Of a DNA stretch of 64,000 nucleotides, positions 32,690-45,174 are shown piece after piece (within the stretch, counting starts at the first letter, position 1; each line of letters starts with the position of its first letter). Under the pieces are notes generated by a model, which saw only the letters and a list, made by a program, of their open reading frames with translations, was not told the origin of the DNA and ran no database searches. Source of the stretch: Sorex araneus (lineage: Eukaryota; Chordata; Mammalia; Eulipotyphla; Soricidae); contig NC_073305.1 of the NCBI RefSeq assembly GCF_027595985.1, positions 178,267,949 to 178,331,948 on the forward strand, in the 5' to 3' direction. Position numbers and translations under genes: made by a program.

Positions 32690-33230
32690 GGTTCTTTATT
32701 CCTGCCCCCACAGAGAACAGACTCCCGGCACCTAAGTCTCGAGTGCTTTAGGCTGCCCTCATTCAGCCAGGGCCTTGGGGGCAGTCTTGTGAGGCTCTGG
32801 ATGAGTGTGGCTGAAGGGGACCCGAAGTGTCACATGACATGACATGCGGGCAAACCCCTCCCCTCCCCCCAGCTCTTCACTTTCCCCCTCCTTAGGAACA
32901 GGAGACCAAAACAGCTCTGGGGGATGGATGATTCACCCCTGAAGACAATAGCTCTGCAAGATGCCACTTAGATAACCTATTCAGGGGCACTAAAAGGGTC
33001 CACTGAAGTCCTTGCTTTTATTTAAGGCACGAGAATGCACGGGCTCCTTGGGAACGGAGAAAGCACTACCCACAAGTGAGATTGATCCTCGCTGGTGCTT
33101 CAGACCACTTACCAGGAAGGAGAAACTGTTGTTTCAATTAGTACTGTTAATAATTAATGGGAGGGTCCGTGAAGGAGACCTGAATGAGGCAGTCATTTGC
33201 ATTTTATATACCTTTTATATTATTCATTTC
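32690..33230. other. Non-repetitive, AT-leaning intron 1 sequence
   Basis: Free of SINEs; the part at 33120-33220 is AT-rich (ttagtactgttaataattaatg). No gene recognised. A reverse SINE follows at about 33240-33380. Confidence 0.55.
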
Positions 33231-33706
33231 TTTATTTATTTGGACGTGGGGCCGCATCCGGCAGTATCCGGGGCTGACTCCTGACGGGCTCGGCAGACTG
33301 TATGGGGTGCCAGGCATTGAACCCGGGTTGGCCACACGCAGGGCAAGCCCCTTGCCCGCTGCACAACTGCTCTGGCCCCAAGCTATCGTTTAAGCTGCCC
33401 TGCAAAGCTAAGCACTGTGCCTTATGTAGTCGTGGCGACAGGTTGGCACGTTCTTCCAAACACCAGAGTCACTTCTCTTCTCTGGTAGCCAGCAGAGGAC
33501 AGAAAAGAAACAGCTGCTCTCGAGTGATGGGAAAACTGCATGTGTAAGTGATGCATCTCTTCTTCGACTGCGTCTGCTTCAAAGTGACATTCAAATGAGC
33601 TCCGACTTCTGAGTGCAAGTTGGGGTGGGAAGGAAGCTGACCAGCTTAGGCGTGAAGCAGGGCAGACACTGGCAGCCAATAAAGAGCTGAGGGGGTGGGG
33701 GGAAGG

Positions 33707-33880
33707 AGGCTGGAGCAACAGCACAGTGGGTAGGGCATTTGCCTTGCACACGGCCAACCTGGGTTTGATTCCCAGCGTCCCATATGGTCCCCTGAGCACC
33801 GCCAGGAGTAGTTCCTGATGCAGAGCCAGGAGTAACCCTGTGTATCACCGAGTGTGACCCAAAAAGAAAAAAACAAAAAT
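33707..33880 (+). mobile_element. SOR-type SINE
   Basis: Plus-strand copy (ggctggagcaacagcacag) with an (aaac) tail. Its start is preceded by a G-rich stretch, and caataaagagctga before and caaagagccga after may be a decayed target duplication. Confidence 0.85.
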
Positions 33881-34254
33881 CAAAGAGCCGATATGGAAAG
33901 GGATTGTTGGAGAGCAAGGAGTGCAGGCTCTGCACGCAGGAGGCCTGGGGTTCACCCAGCGCCCCACGGTCCCCGCCGCGTAAGCACTGCTAGGACCCCT
34001 GAGCACTAAGGAGTATGGCCCCAGACAAAAGCCAAACCTTCCATTTCCGGGGAATGATCATAGGACGGTATAGTTAACAAGCCAACCAACCAATAAAAGC
34101 CCACTGGGGTTACTGCCCATGGCATGGTCGTGCAGAGCACGTGCCAGGCCCGAGTTTGAAGCTGGCATCATATGCCCACTCCGACGCACAGCTGCTATGG
34201 GCAGGCCTCTTGCATGCTACACCACCAAGTGACAAGGGGCAGTTTCTTTCTTTT

Positions 34255-34790
34255 TGTTTTGTTTCTTTTTTTGGGGGGGGGCCACACCCAGCGGTGCTCA
34301 GGGGTCACTTGCGACTCTGCACTCAGGAATTACTCCTGGAGGTACCTGGGGGACCATATGGAATGCCAGTGATTGAACCCGGGTCGGCTGCATGCATGCA
34401 AGGCCAACGCCCTCACCGTTGTACTATCGGTCCAGCCCATGTGGCAGTTTCTTTCTTCTATTTATTTTCTTTGTCATACCTGGTGGTGCTGGGGGCTTGG
34501 GGGATCCATGCTGAGTCAGGGATGGAACTTGGGAATCCCCAGGCAAAGCAGGTGCCCCAGCCCTGAGCCGTCTCCCTGTCCCTGACAAGAGGTAATTTCT
34601 TTTTTCTTCTCTTTTTTGGGGGCTAGTAGGTGGGTCACACCTAGTGGTGCTCAGGGCTTAGTCCTGGCACTGTGCTCAAGGATCACTTCTGACAGTGCTC
34701 CAGGGGCTGTCTGCGGGGACAGGGATTGAGCCTGGGCTAGTCAAGTGCCCCTAACCTTTTGTGCTCTGGCACCTGGACCAGTGGTAGTCT
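34255..34790 (-). mobile_element. Three reverse SINEs
   Basis: Copies at about 34258-34438, 34460-34585 and 34610-34785. The first is moderately conserved and has a small catg duplication (gcatgcatgcaagg). Confidence 0.78.
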
Positions 34791-34842
34791 TTTAAAGGTG
34801 AGCTGAGTGAGCTAAGAGCACTGCAGTGAATGAGATTTTCTT

Positions 34843-35023
34843 TCTTTCTTTTTTTTTTTTCTTTTTGGGTCACACCCTGCAATGCTCAGGGGTTACTCCT
34901 GGCTCTGCACTCAGGAATTACTCCTGGCGGTGCTGGGGGACCATATGGGATGCTGGGGACCAAACCTGGGTTTGCCGAGTGCAAGGCAAACGCCCTACCC
35001 ACTGTACTATCGCTCCGGCCCCC
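34843..35023 (-). mobile_element. SOR-type SINE with target duplication
   Basis: Near-consensus reverse copy flanked by agattttctt at 34833-34842 and 35024-35033. An older reverse copy follows at about 35115-35275. Confidence 0.92.
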
Positions 35024-35275
35024 AGATTTTCTTGATATCACTGTGGTAACGTCCATGGATCTAACTTGCCCTTTCAATGAATCTTCCATGCATGAGTACA
35101 TGTATTTTTTTTGTTTGTTTTTAAGCCTTGCTCAGCATTGATGGGGGCTACTCCTGGCTCTGAGCTCAGGGGTCCCTCCTGGCAGGACTGGGGGACCATG
35201 GGCGATGTTGGGGATCAAAGCAGGGTCAGCGGCATGCGAGGCAAGGGCCTTAACCCTTGGACTTTCTCCCCGCTG

Positions 35276-35855
35276 CCTGCCGTGCACCCACAGGTCATTC
35301 CAACGTCAGCTTGGGAAACTCCGCAGATCTTAGTGCTGGGACATTGACCAGCATCAAGAGGCTGATGACATTTCAGCACTACCATGAGAACAGTTCTGAC
35401 CTCGGAGCGCCTTGCAAGTGCCCTGGGGTTCCCAAGGATCTTGGGATCACATGCAGACGTCCCAGTTCAGACCCGCTGGTGGGGGGACTTGGAGAACCCA
35501 GAGGGCCAGACGTGACACCAGACCATCTGGGGTGCACAGCTGGGTGCGTGCTATTAAAAGGAACTGCATTCTCCACCCTCTTGCGGAGTGAAGGTTCCTA
35601 AGCCCTGGAACAGAACCATGAGAGCACTTCATGAATGCCTATCTTTGCACCCCAAGCTCTCAAGGGTAAGAAAGTCACGTGGCATGTGTCTCATGCTTGC
35701 CAACTGGAGATCATGTGTTTGACACCCTCCTCTTTAAAATGTCTTGAAATACTTTGAACTGCCAACTCCTGTAAGTGTTCTGTGGCTATGCAGGGCGCTT
35801 CTCAGTGGCATGCAATACTGAATCTGATTTAGTCTCAACTCACAGTAAAAATTCC
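35276..35855. other. Non-repetitive intron 1 sequence
   Basis: No exon, RNA gene or recognised repeat. Confidence 0.55.
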
Positions 35856-35862
35856 ATTGTTG

Positions 35863-36041
35863 GGGCCGGAGCAATAGCACAGCGAGTAGGGCGTTTGCCT
35901 TGCACGCGGCTGACCTGGGTTTGATCCCCGGCATCCCATATGGTCCCCCAAGCACTGCCAGGAGCAATTCCTGAGTGCAAAGCCAGGAGTAACCCCTAAG
36001 CATCGCTGGGTGTGACCCAAAAAGCAAAAAAAAAAAAAAAA
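35863..36041 (+). mobile_element. SOR-type SINE with decayed target duplication
   Basis: Near-consensus plus-strand copy with a 20-base A tail, flanked by aaaaattccattgtt and aaaaatttcattctt. Two older plus-strand copies follow at about 36115-36305 and 36545-36700. Confidence 0.92.
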
Positions 36042-36705
36042 AAAATTTCATTCTTTGTCTTTAATTTACTAATAAAAACACTGACAGGGCGGGGGCGGGA
36101 GGCGGGAGGCAGAAATCATACTTTGCATTGATCCCCGGGCACAAGACCACACAGGGTCTGGGGAGTACAGCGGGTTGCGAGCAGCTGACTGGGGGTTTGA
36201 TCCCAGGTACCCCACAGGGGCCCCCAGCCCTGCCAGAAGTGAGCTTGAGTGCAGAGGAAGGAGTACGCACTGAACACTGCTGGGTGTGGCCCTGAAACAA
36301 ACCGAAACCAAACCAAAATGCAAAAAACCCAAGTAAATAACCCTTCCCCCGCCTACTGAAGCTTCAAAGAAATGTCTCCAGGGGGCTGAGAGATAGCACA
36401 AAGGTTAAGGCGCCTGCCCAGCGTGCGGCTGTGGCCTGAATCTTGGCACAGCTTCTGTTTCCCCCAGCACAGAGCCAAGTGTGCACTCCCTTGCCCTGAC
36501 GTTCTCACTCAACGCCTAGCAAGTTTTTCCCCTCAGGAATATAATTCCTGGGGCTGGAGTAGGACAGTGGGTAGGGTATTTGCCTGGCACGCAGCAGACC
36601 TGGGTTCGATCCCCAGCACCCCATAAGGTCCCCTGAATCCACCAGGATTGAGCCCTGAGCATTGCTGGGTGTGGCCCAAAAGCAAAAAATAAAAGAGAAA
36701 GAGAG

Positions 36706-37305
36706 AAAAGAGGAATATAATTTCTGAATTTAAGATTTCATTTTATTATTTAATATTGAATCGATTCTTTTAAATTTAATTTATAAATGAGTTTTACCCC
36801 CCTGGGAATGTAAAGAGAGTCCATTTGGTTCAGGGTCAAGTTTGGATATCGAGTCCACAAGGACACAGGAAAGGTAGCAAGGACCCTTTCCCAGGGAGTT
36901 CTGAAACTTCTCAAAATGTCCTCTGAGTCCTTCTGTGACAATGACACTGGTGTGTGTGGGGGAGCCAGGGGCATGCTTCTTGCCCAACCTTTCAAAGTCA
37001 TTTCAGGGCAAGGTGAGGGGTCCAGGGATGAAGGGTATGATGAGATGACAGGTGTCTTCCTTCACGTCCGAGAGGCTTCTCCGAGCCACAGCAACCATCT
37101 GCCTTAGGCACCTCCTTCCCTCTCATCGCTAATTCACAGGTTCTCAAGTTGGCCCAAACCCCAAGAATTGAGAAGGTGCATCTTCTCACAGAATAGGGGA
37201 AATAAATATTTATTTACATTGCAAAAGTACAGATTTGGGAGTCAAGTGTGAAGGTCACACTACTCGCTACTCTCTCTAATACTCATTACTCTGAGCTCAA
37301 TGGGA
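36706..37305. other. Non-repetitive, AT-rich intron 1 sequence
   Basis: Low-GC stretch (36710-36800) followed by unique sequence; nothing recognised. Confidence 0.55.
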
Positions 37306-37309
37306 ACTG

Positions 37310-37910
37310 TGGGGATGGCTTTTGGGCCACACCTGGTGGTGCTCAGGGAGCACTCCTAGTGGTGCTTGGGGGACCTTATGGGGTGCCAGGGATCAAACCT
37401 GGTTGGGTGCAGCAAGGCAAACACCGGAGCCTCTGTCCTATGGCTCTGATTCTTAGTGGCAGCTGTCAGGACCTACAGCACCGGAGTTTAATCTCGGCCA
37501 TTCCAGGATTGAGCCTGAAGGGGGAAGCTGGCCAGTGAGGCAGGGGTGGCCCAACAAAGCTCAGGGGTTCTCTCTCTGCCGGCCTAGAACGGGCTCCTTT
37601 AGGGCTTACTACTGGTTGCATTTAGCACCCCGGCCGCACCCCTCCCCTTTTAGTGGTGCTGGGGATATAAGCCAGGGTTCCACCATCCAATGTCGGTGCT
37701 TTCCCTCTGATATCTCTCTAGTCTGCACCATAGGGTCTTAAAAACAACTGAGTGGGGCTGGGCAGTAGAGCAAGTAAGGCACTTGTCTCGCATGGAGCTG
37801 GCCTGGCTTTGATCCCCAACACCCCATTATGGTCCCCAGGCCCCACCAGAAGTGATCCCGAGCACAGAGCCAGGAGCAAACTCTAAAGACCCTGGGAGCG
37901 ACGGAACTAC
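37310..37910. mobile_element. Diverged SINEs, one in each orientation
   Basis: Reverse copy at about 37315-37450 and plus-strand copy at about 37755-37900 (ggggctgggcagtagagc), with unique sequence between. Confidence 0.72.
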
Positions 37911-38047
37911 ACATATACACACTACGACGCTTTAATGCCTGTTTGCCTTTGGAAAGAAAATAAACTATGAAGCACAAACCAATTTAGTGGGAAGTACCCA
38001 GTTTAAAGCAAAGTAAGTATCAGTGAAGCACTGACTTTCTTAAAAAA

Positions 38048-38236
38048 ATATATATATATATATATATATATTTGCTTTTGTGTCACACCCGGCGATGCAC
38101 AGGGGTCACTCCTGGCTCTGCACTCAGGAATTACCCCTGGCTGAGCTCAGGAGACCATATGGGATGCTGGGACTCGAACCCGGGTCGGCCGCGTACAAGG
38201 CAAACGCCCTACCCGCTGAGCTCTCACTCCAGCCCC
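38048..38236 (-). mobile_element. (AT)n tract and SOR-type SINE
   Basis: A run of twelve AT units (38048-38071) abuts a reverse, near-consensus SINE; after its head the flank again reads aaaatatatatatt, so the element landed in an AT tract which was duplicated. Confidence 0.88.
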
Positions 38237-40708
38237 AAAATATATATATTTTTTGAGGTGCCAGAATAAACCTAGAGTCTCACTCACAGGAGACAAAGCA
38301 CTGACTTATGAGCCCACATTCCTGTGGTTCAATTCTGTCCCCTCCCCCGCCAGAGAGGAGGTGGGGGAGGGCGCCCCAGCACAGCTCCGAATCCTGGAGG
38401 ACGGAGGGCGCTCGGGGTGATGCTCACGTGACTGCTCAGAAGCTGGTGCTCAGGACTGGTGGGGGCTGGGGGGGGGCACGACCACATGAGGTGCTGGGGA
38501 TGGCGGTCAGGTGGTCTGCGCGCGAGGCAGGGCGTCACCTGCAATACCATCTCTCAGGCCCACGCAGGGCTAAACTTTGCTTTAGCGACTAACTTTGGTT
38601 TGCGGCAAGGCAGAAGTGAGGAATCAATGGTGACTACATCCAGCTGTGATGCTGCCCGGGTCAACACCTAGTGGAGAGCTCCTTTATTATCAAACCGTTT
38701 TTCTTTTGGTGGGGGGGTAGACGGGAGGGAAGTCGGTGACGCTTGGCCAGGGCTGGGATCCAGCGCTCCTGCAAGCAAAGCAGGACAAGCAAACGCCTCC
38801 CTCCCAGGCATGTCTGGGCCCAGGGCAGCTCCTTGAGGGGAGCCCCTAATCTCGCCCTTCCTCCTGCTTCCTTCACTCACTAGCCGGCTGAGATGAAGGC
38901 CCACAGCCTGGACGGGCCCCCGGAGCTGCAGCGGGGCGGCCCTTGCACCAGCGGCGGCCCGGGGGGCGCCCAGAGCTCGGCCGCCCTCGCCGTCTTCCCG
39001 CCGGCCTGCGCGGGCGCCGGGCCCCGGGCCCCCGAGCTCCCCTGCGGGCGGCGCTTCTCTTCCCGGCCGCCGGCTGGGCAACCAGGGGCCGGGGGCGCCG
39101 GGTGGCCCGCGAGGCGCCCCCAGCCGGCTGCCGGGGCCGCGCAGGCCCCACGCGCCCCCCAGGCCAGGCAGCCGGAGACCCGCAACACCGCCCCAGAGGG
39201 CGGCAAAGACCCCCCCCCGCGGCCGAGCGGAAGCTCCGCGCGGCAGGCGGCGGCGCGGCGGCCCCGCGGGGACGTGCCCCGGGAGACGAGCAGTCGCCGG
39301 GCTCGCCCCGGCGCTGCCCTATGGCCGCCCGGCCCGCCCACGGGGCGGAGCCTCCCTGGGGCAGGGCGGGGCCGAGGTCGGGGCGGGGCGGAGGCGGGGG
39401 CGGAGCCTCACCGGCGTCGGGGCGGGACGGAGACCGGCGCGGGGGGCGGGGCCTGAGACGGCGCCGGGCAGGGGGGGGCGGGGGAAGAAAGCGCGCCGGG
39501 GCCCCCCGCCGGTCTGGCTGGCCCCGCCCCGCCGGCCCCCGAGGGGCCGAGGGGAGGGGGGCGGGGCGACGCACTCGGGCCGCGCCGCACGCTCGCCGCG
39601 GCCCCTCAGTGCCCGCGTTAGCGTGCGCGCGCGCGCACGCCCCAAGCCCCGCGGAGTGGAACACAATGCCGACGCCTACGCAGTGCGCAACGCCCCGGCG
39701 GCGGCCGCCACAGGCCGGGCGCCGGGGGCGGGGGCGAGGCGCGCGCGGGGCGGGGAGGGGGAGGGGCGGGGAGCCGAGCGCGCGCGAGAGCCGGAGACTG
39801 CGCGAGAGCCGGGGAGGCCGGAAGCGCGCGTGCGCGCCCCCGCCCGCGAGCGGGGAGGCGGAGCCGCAGCAGTAGCGGCAGCAGCTGTAGGAGCCGCTGC
39901 AGCTGGGAGAAGCGCCAGAGAGGCCGGGCCTGCTCCGGTCGGACCGGATCCCTCCCCTCCCCCCTCCCTCCCTCCCCGCTCCCCTCCCCTCCCCCACAGC
40001 CCACTTCCGCAGCTCGCGGCCTGGCCGCCGAAGGCAAGCAGCGGCGGCGGCGGCGGCGGCGGCGGGAGGACGGACGGACGGACACGCACCTTGGCCGGCC
40101 CGTCTCGCTCCTCGGGGCTCCGACGCGGGACGCTCGCCGGCCGCCGCCGCTCCGGGACGCGCTCCGCCGTGGCGGCGGGAAGGGAGGGACCGGCGCCGGG
40201 GAACGGAACGCGGATCGCCCCCCTCCCCTTCCTCCCTCCCTCCCTCCCTCCTCCTCCTCCGATCCGCCGCCCGCCCTCTCGGCTTCCGTCCCCTCCCCCT
40301 CCCGCAAAGCCCCGGATGGAGCCGCCGCCGCCGCCTCGCCGCCGCCTGGCTCCGGGGGATGGTTTTGTCAGGCGGCCAGAGCCCCGGCGCCAGGCGCGGC
40401 CGCCCCCGCCCCCCCGCGGGGCGCCCCTGGCCCTCGCCGCCCCACCCGGGGGCCACCCCGCTCCCCGCGCGGGCCCGGGCCCTCCGCCTGCCTGTCGCCC
40501 GGCGCCCCCGGGACAGGGGAGGGGGTCATTCGCCGTCTTTGTTGCCACCGCCGCAGCCGGAACCGTTTGCGGGCTCCGGGAGCCCCCGTGCCGCCCCCGC
40601 CCCCCACCCCCGACCTCCGCCTCCCCGGAGCCCGGGGGCCCGGGGGGATGGGGAGGGGGAGCGGCACGTGGGCACCGGCCCCGGGAGGCGGAGGCGGTGC
40701 GCGCTTAC

Positions 40709-40905
40709 CTGTCGCCGGTGCTGCTGCCGCTGCCGCTGCCGCTGCGGCGGGGGGTGTGGAGCAGGCGCCGCTGGGCAGCGCCGGCCGTGCTCGCCCCGCC
40801 GCCGCCGCCGCCGCCGCCGCTGCTGCTGCTGCTGCCGCCGCGGTCGGTGTCTCCGGCGCGGCGGCGGCGGCGGCGGCGGGGCTTTTCCTGTCCGGTTACG
40901 TTAAG
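40709..40905 (-). other. ZBTB2 non-coding exon 1 (5' end uncertain)
   Basis: On the minus strand a consensus donor, GGCGACAG|GTAAGC, lies at 40709/40708 within the CpG island and is the best match for the end of a first exon feeding exon 2 at 20172. The start site cannot be fixed from sequence; the limit given is where the triplet-rich block meets the E-box. In human ZBTB2 the first exon is also non-coding. Confidence 0.6.
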
Positions 40906-40915
40906 GTCACATGAC
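40906..40915. promoter_or_regulatory. E-box, gtcacatgac
   Basis: A CACATG E-box with extended GTCA/GAC flanks, of the kind bound by USF and MITF/TFE proteins, placed at the likely upstream edge of exon 1. A cggttacgtta motif with a CRE-like half lies just before it. Confidence 0.45.
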
Positions 40916-41480
40916 CGAGAGAGCGGAGCGACTAGTGCAAAGAGGCGGCGAGCGGCTCCCGCCGGGGGGGAGAGGCGGCGAGAGAGCCGCGGCGGCAAGG
41001 GGCCCCCCGCCGCCCCCCCTCCCTCCCGGCGGCCGCCTCCCCTCCCCCTCCCGCCCGCCTCCGCCTCCGCCTCCTGCTGCTCCGCCGCCGCCGCCGCCGC
41101 CGCCGTCGCCGCCGCTGCTGTTGCTGCTGCTGCTGCTGCCGTCGCCGCCGCCACCGCCGCTGCTGCCGCCGCCGCGCCCGCGCCTGCAGCTCCAGCCAAA
41201 CTTCTGCAGACCATGTGCCGGCCCGGCCGGGAAACTTCGCTCCTGCAGCCCCGCGGGCTGTCTGAGCGTGGAGGTGGGACCTCGCCGGGGATGCTCGGAC
41301 GGGGCTGGGCTTGACAGTCGCTCCCCGCACCCTCCCCCACCTCCCCCCTGCACCCCCCGGCTAGCCGGGAGCCCGGCTTCCCGGGGAGCGGCCGGCTTGG
41401 GGATTCCCGCTGCTCCCTTTCCCCCAGGGGGCCCTGAGGAGTCGGACTCCCGGGACTCCCGAGTGGACCAGCGCCGGGAG

Positions 41481-42660
41481 GGCAGCGGCAGAGCGCTGCT
41501 GTGGGCACTGGGTGCTTCCAGGAGTTGGGATTTTTTTGTTTGTTTGTTTTGCTTGTTTTTTGGTTCTTTTCGTTTGCTCGGGTAGGGTGGGGGCGTTGCA
41601 AAAAGGACTCCAGAGGCGGCAGAGCGTGTGCCCCAGCTGAGTAGCTGGTCCTGAGGGGTGCTGCCAGAATCCTTGCGGAGTTGGTCGAACTCTTGTTACC
41701 AAAGGTCTTGGGAAAGAAAGAAAAAAATGGGTAGAGGACAGGAACGGCTGGAAGGGGCTCAAGAGGCTTTGGGGTGGGTTATCTTTCGGCCCTGGCCCCT
41801 TTCTAGACTTGCAAGGCTTGGAGTTGGAGAGAGGATCGGGTGACCGGGTCTCAGGAGTGGGAATCTGCCGCGTCTCGCCTTTGAAGACTTGGAAGTGGCT
41901 CTTTCGGGTTGGGAAGGAGAGGGAGGCAGCAGCGCCCGGACTGCCCTGGCCCGAAGGTCTCTGGTGGATATCCGTTTTGGTTTTACACAGTCAGACTTGA
42001 GCTTGCGGTGCCTGATAATGAAAACGGCAGAAGGCTTGTGGTGTCACTCCTGAAAATCTGTGTTTGAGTTAGTAATCCAGTTAGACCCGTGGCGGCTGGT
42101 GACTAATTCTTTGAGGACCAAATAAGCAGCTATCGGACTGGCGTGCTGTAGACTTAGCACATACCTGCCTTGAGCTTTTCCTATTCTTTGATCTGCCAGA
42201 TGAATGACCTTGCTGAGTGCTTGAATGACTGCCTGCAAAAATCAAACTCTGACCCTGGTATTTCAAGTGTTCCTTCCCTGACACATCCCAGTTGGCCTTC
42301 AGACAGGCATGCCAGGTTCCATGTGTTTGTCCGCTTTCAGTAGAGAACTGGCGTGATTTTAATTGGTAGGGAGATTGAGTTCTTGTCGATCTTGACTTTA
42401 AACTTTTTTTTTTTCTTTGCTGTGTTGGGGATCAAACTCCCGGTCTCCTGCCTGCAATGCAAGTGGCTCTACTGCTGAGCTGCAAAGTTTTCTTGGGGTC
42501 TGAAGCAGTTCTCGGCAGCAGAGCGAGCTGATGGCTTAAAGTGGACAAAGGAATGTCAAAGTTGGAGGGAGCCTTCCTGTAGGAACTTAGGCTGCTAGAC
42601 TTGGCTGGGGTCATTGGCTTTGAGTCCCGAGTAACTTCCCTAAAATACTGATCAGAGAGA
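41481..42660. other. Unique intergenic sequence upstream of ZBTB2
   Basis: SINE-poor sequence next to the promoter. No open frame or splice pattern convincing enough for a divergent transcript. A faint SINE-like segment is at about 42415-42480. Confidence 0.55.
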
Positions 42661-43060
42661 TAGTCCAAGGCCTTAAGGCGCTTGTCTCCTGTGCAGCTGA
42701 CCCTGGCTCAATCCCTGGCACCACATATGGTGACAAGAGGTGACCCCAAGCACAGAGCCAGGAGTAGCAGTAGCTTCTGGGCACCGCTTACCCCGGGTCC
42801 TCTTTTGCCACCCCCCAGTACTAAGCTTTCCCCGAACTGTGCCCTCAAGCTGTATGGAAGTAAACTGGGGTCGTCCCTAGAGATGATGCTTTTAGGAGCA
42901 TCCCTGGCCCGGGAAGGGGCGCACACGGCTGGGTTTGCTTGTAGGAGTCCAGGAGGTTCCATCCCTGGTACCGCTTGGTCTCCAGAGCACGGAATTGGGA
43001 GTAATGACAGTTCTGGCTCACTCTTCCCCCACCCCCACCCCCCAAAGCGGCATCTACTCG
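42661..43060 (+). repeat. Diverged SINE fragments
   Basis: Plus-strand fragments at about 42662-42770 (ccaaggccttaaggcgcttg, ctggctcaatccctgg) and 42945-43000. Old and partial. 43061-43690 is unique. Confidence 0.6.
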
Positions 43061-43819
43061 TCTTCTGGAGTTATTGCTTTTGAATTTAGCACTGGACTGC
43101 TCTGCTAATTCTCTCAAGCCATAGGCAGGCATACTTGAATTTTACCAAGTGTGTCAATTATTTTTATTTTTAATCCCCATTATCAAGTACTATACAAACA
43201 ATGCCTACTTTGTACAGTATGAGGAATGTGAAGAATGTTGAAGTGGAAATCTTTAGGTGGATGCATGTGTGCAAGGACTGGGGAGAAAGCTTAGTCCCGA
43301 GAGAAGGGCTATGGTGCCTCTCAGGACAGGGTCAGCAGAAGTGGCCAGCGGGGTCAGGCTGGTTGTGGAAACGCCACAAATGCTGTGAGTTAATAAAGGA
43401 AATCAGTCATTGTTTAGTGCTTATGTGAGATGGTTCGAAAGTAAATTTGGCAAGTTAGGAGTTGGAAATGGTTTGATGCATGGTACTTAAAAGAAAATCA
43501 TGGTTCAAGCAAATAATCTAAGTGGATTCATCAAAAATTGGTATGTTAACATCCTGCAGAGTTTTGTGTTGCTGGAAACGGTATGTCAGACTGAGGTCCA
43601 GCCTGAGATATAGCGCTTGCTGCGTTCTGGAAAGGGTGGTTCCAGTGAGACTTGGGCAGTGGTTAGGGGGCAGTCGAGTGTGAGTTTGGGTTTTGTTATT
43701 TTGGGGGCCACACCTGAGGGTGCTTACTCCTGACTGCTTGGGCTGAACCCAAAGTAAGGCAAGCACCTTACCCACTGTCCTATCTCTGGTCCATGTATGT
43801 GGGGATTTTGTTTTTTGTG

Positions 43820-43826
43820 CGTGTGT

Positions 43827-43874
<48 letters not shown>
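43820..43874. repeat. (TG)n microsatellite
   Basis: About 23 TG units after gcgtgtgtggtg. An old reverse SINE lies just left at 43705-43795; 43875-44160 is unique. Confidence 0.95.
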
Positions 43875-43877
<3 letters not shown>

Positions 43878-44164
43878 TGAAGACAAAAGTTAGCATTGAT
43901 AAAAGTCATAGTGGGAGGAAATAATGTGGGTAGACCCCAAGGCAGCTTTTTCTCATTACGTGATTTTATGAAATACGCGTTCTTGACTTAGGAGAATGAC
44001 ATGCTTTTGCATGTTAGAGTTACAAGTAGAGAGCAGACTACCACGCCTTCCATGTTTGATGTCAGGCCCAGCGTTTAAGTCAGAAAAGATGTCTTCTATT
44101 TCATTGGTTTGGCAATGGAGTTTAGAGAAAATGCTTAACTTGTGCTCAGAGATTCTTCTTTTGT

Positions 44165-44290
44165 TGGGGGGGAGGGGTCTCACCTGCTGGTGCTCAGGGC
44201 TTACTCCTGACAGTGCTCAGGGATCCGAACCCTGGCTGGCCGCGTGCAAGGCAAGTGCTTTACGTGTTGTACTGTTGCTCCGACCCAGAA
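44165..44290 (-). mobile_element. Diverged reverse SINE
   Basis: From ggtctcacctgctgg to tgttgctccgaccc. The 880 bp that follow, to about 45170, contain no recognised gene or repeat beyond an interrupted T-rich run at about 44770-44800. Confidence 0.72.
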
Positions 44291-45174
44291 AAGGCGTCAC
44301 TTGTGCAGGAGAGCTTACCTGGAGGATGACTGAGGTGCCCGGCGTCCACTTGGGGTTCCCTGGCACTGTGTTGCTGCGTGGGAGCCCCTGTCCTTCCCCC
44401 TCGCCTGCCTCACGTCGCCCCTGGGCGCGGTGGGTGCAGCAGGAGGAGGAGAGAGTCTTGAATTTTGCTGGTTCTTACTGAGACCGCTTTCCCTCAGAGG
44501 TCTCCTCTACTTCAGAAGCATTTGTCTCAAACCTGTGCTGTACTTTTGCGGGTGTCGAGCTTCTGCTGTGATCCTTTTCGGGGGACGCAGGGTTTGGGCC
44601 TATCCCAAGCAGTGTCTGGGGCCTCCCCGGTGCCAGAGACGGAGCCTGGGCCTCCGCTGGCAGCGAGCACGCAGCGCACGGAGCTGCTCTCCGGCCTGTG
44701 CTCCGAGTAGAGTACGTATGTCAAGCTCAGAACAGTGTTCAGAAAGCTGCTTGCTTTAGGAGGGATTGTTTTTTGTTTTGTGGTTTGTTTTTTTTTTTTC
44801 TTAGACTCTGATGACTTAAATTGATTTTGTGGGTCGTAAATGGGTCAGATCCACAGCTTGGAAAGTACTGCTCTCTGTTTTCTGGTTGTTCTTGCCCAGC
44901 TTGGTGTGAGGCAGTAAGCTTGTGTGTAGGGTGCGCAGTTCCCTGGGCTAGCTAGGTGGTGCTGGGACTAGGGACTGTGGCTCACGGTGAGTGCTGGTGA
45001 CGGGACTCAGTTCTGCACATGCTGAGCTTGGCGGGACCTTTCCCGGGGCCGCCAGCCCGAGAGCAGGAGAAAGCCCCTCCGACACCTCAGTGAAGGCCCC
45101 TCGCCACCTCCCGTCTCCTCGAGGGGAGAGGATGTAAGCTGTGTCTTGAAGGGAAGACTTTCAATTTGCTTCTT

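Larger units (their letters stand above)
40041..41175. repeat. CGG/CCG/CTG triplet tracts in the promoter
   Basis: Pure or near-pure triplet runs at about 40041-40071 (cgg), 40798-40835 (ccg then ctg), 40859-40880 (cgg) and 41083-41172 (ccg, ctg and gtcgcc mixtures). The second and third lie in the presumed 5' UTR exon. Confidence 0.9.
38880..41480. promoter_or_regulatory. CpG island promoter of ZBTB2
   Basis: About 2.6 kb of very high GC with undepleted CpG, free of SINEs, and many GC boxes (ggggcggggc, ggggaggggcgggg) of the kind bound by Sp-family factors. It covers the inferred non-coding first exon. No TATA box is seen, as is usual for such promoters. Very long open frames on both strands are due to base composition. 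Confidence 0.85.

Noticed and set aside
39623-41314. 563-residue plus-strand open frame in the CpG island (and a 527-residue one on the minus strand at 38873-40456)
   Set aside because: Low-complexity Pro/Arg/Ala/Gly products of a GC-rich promoter with no domains; both strands are open alike.
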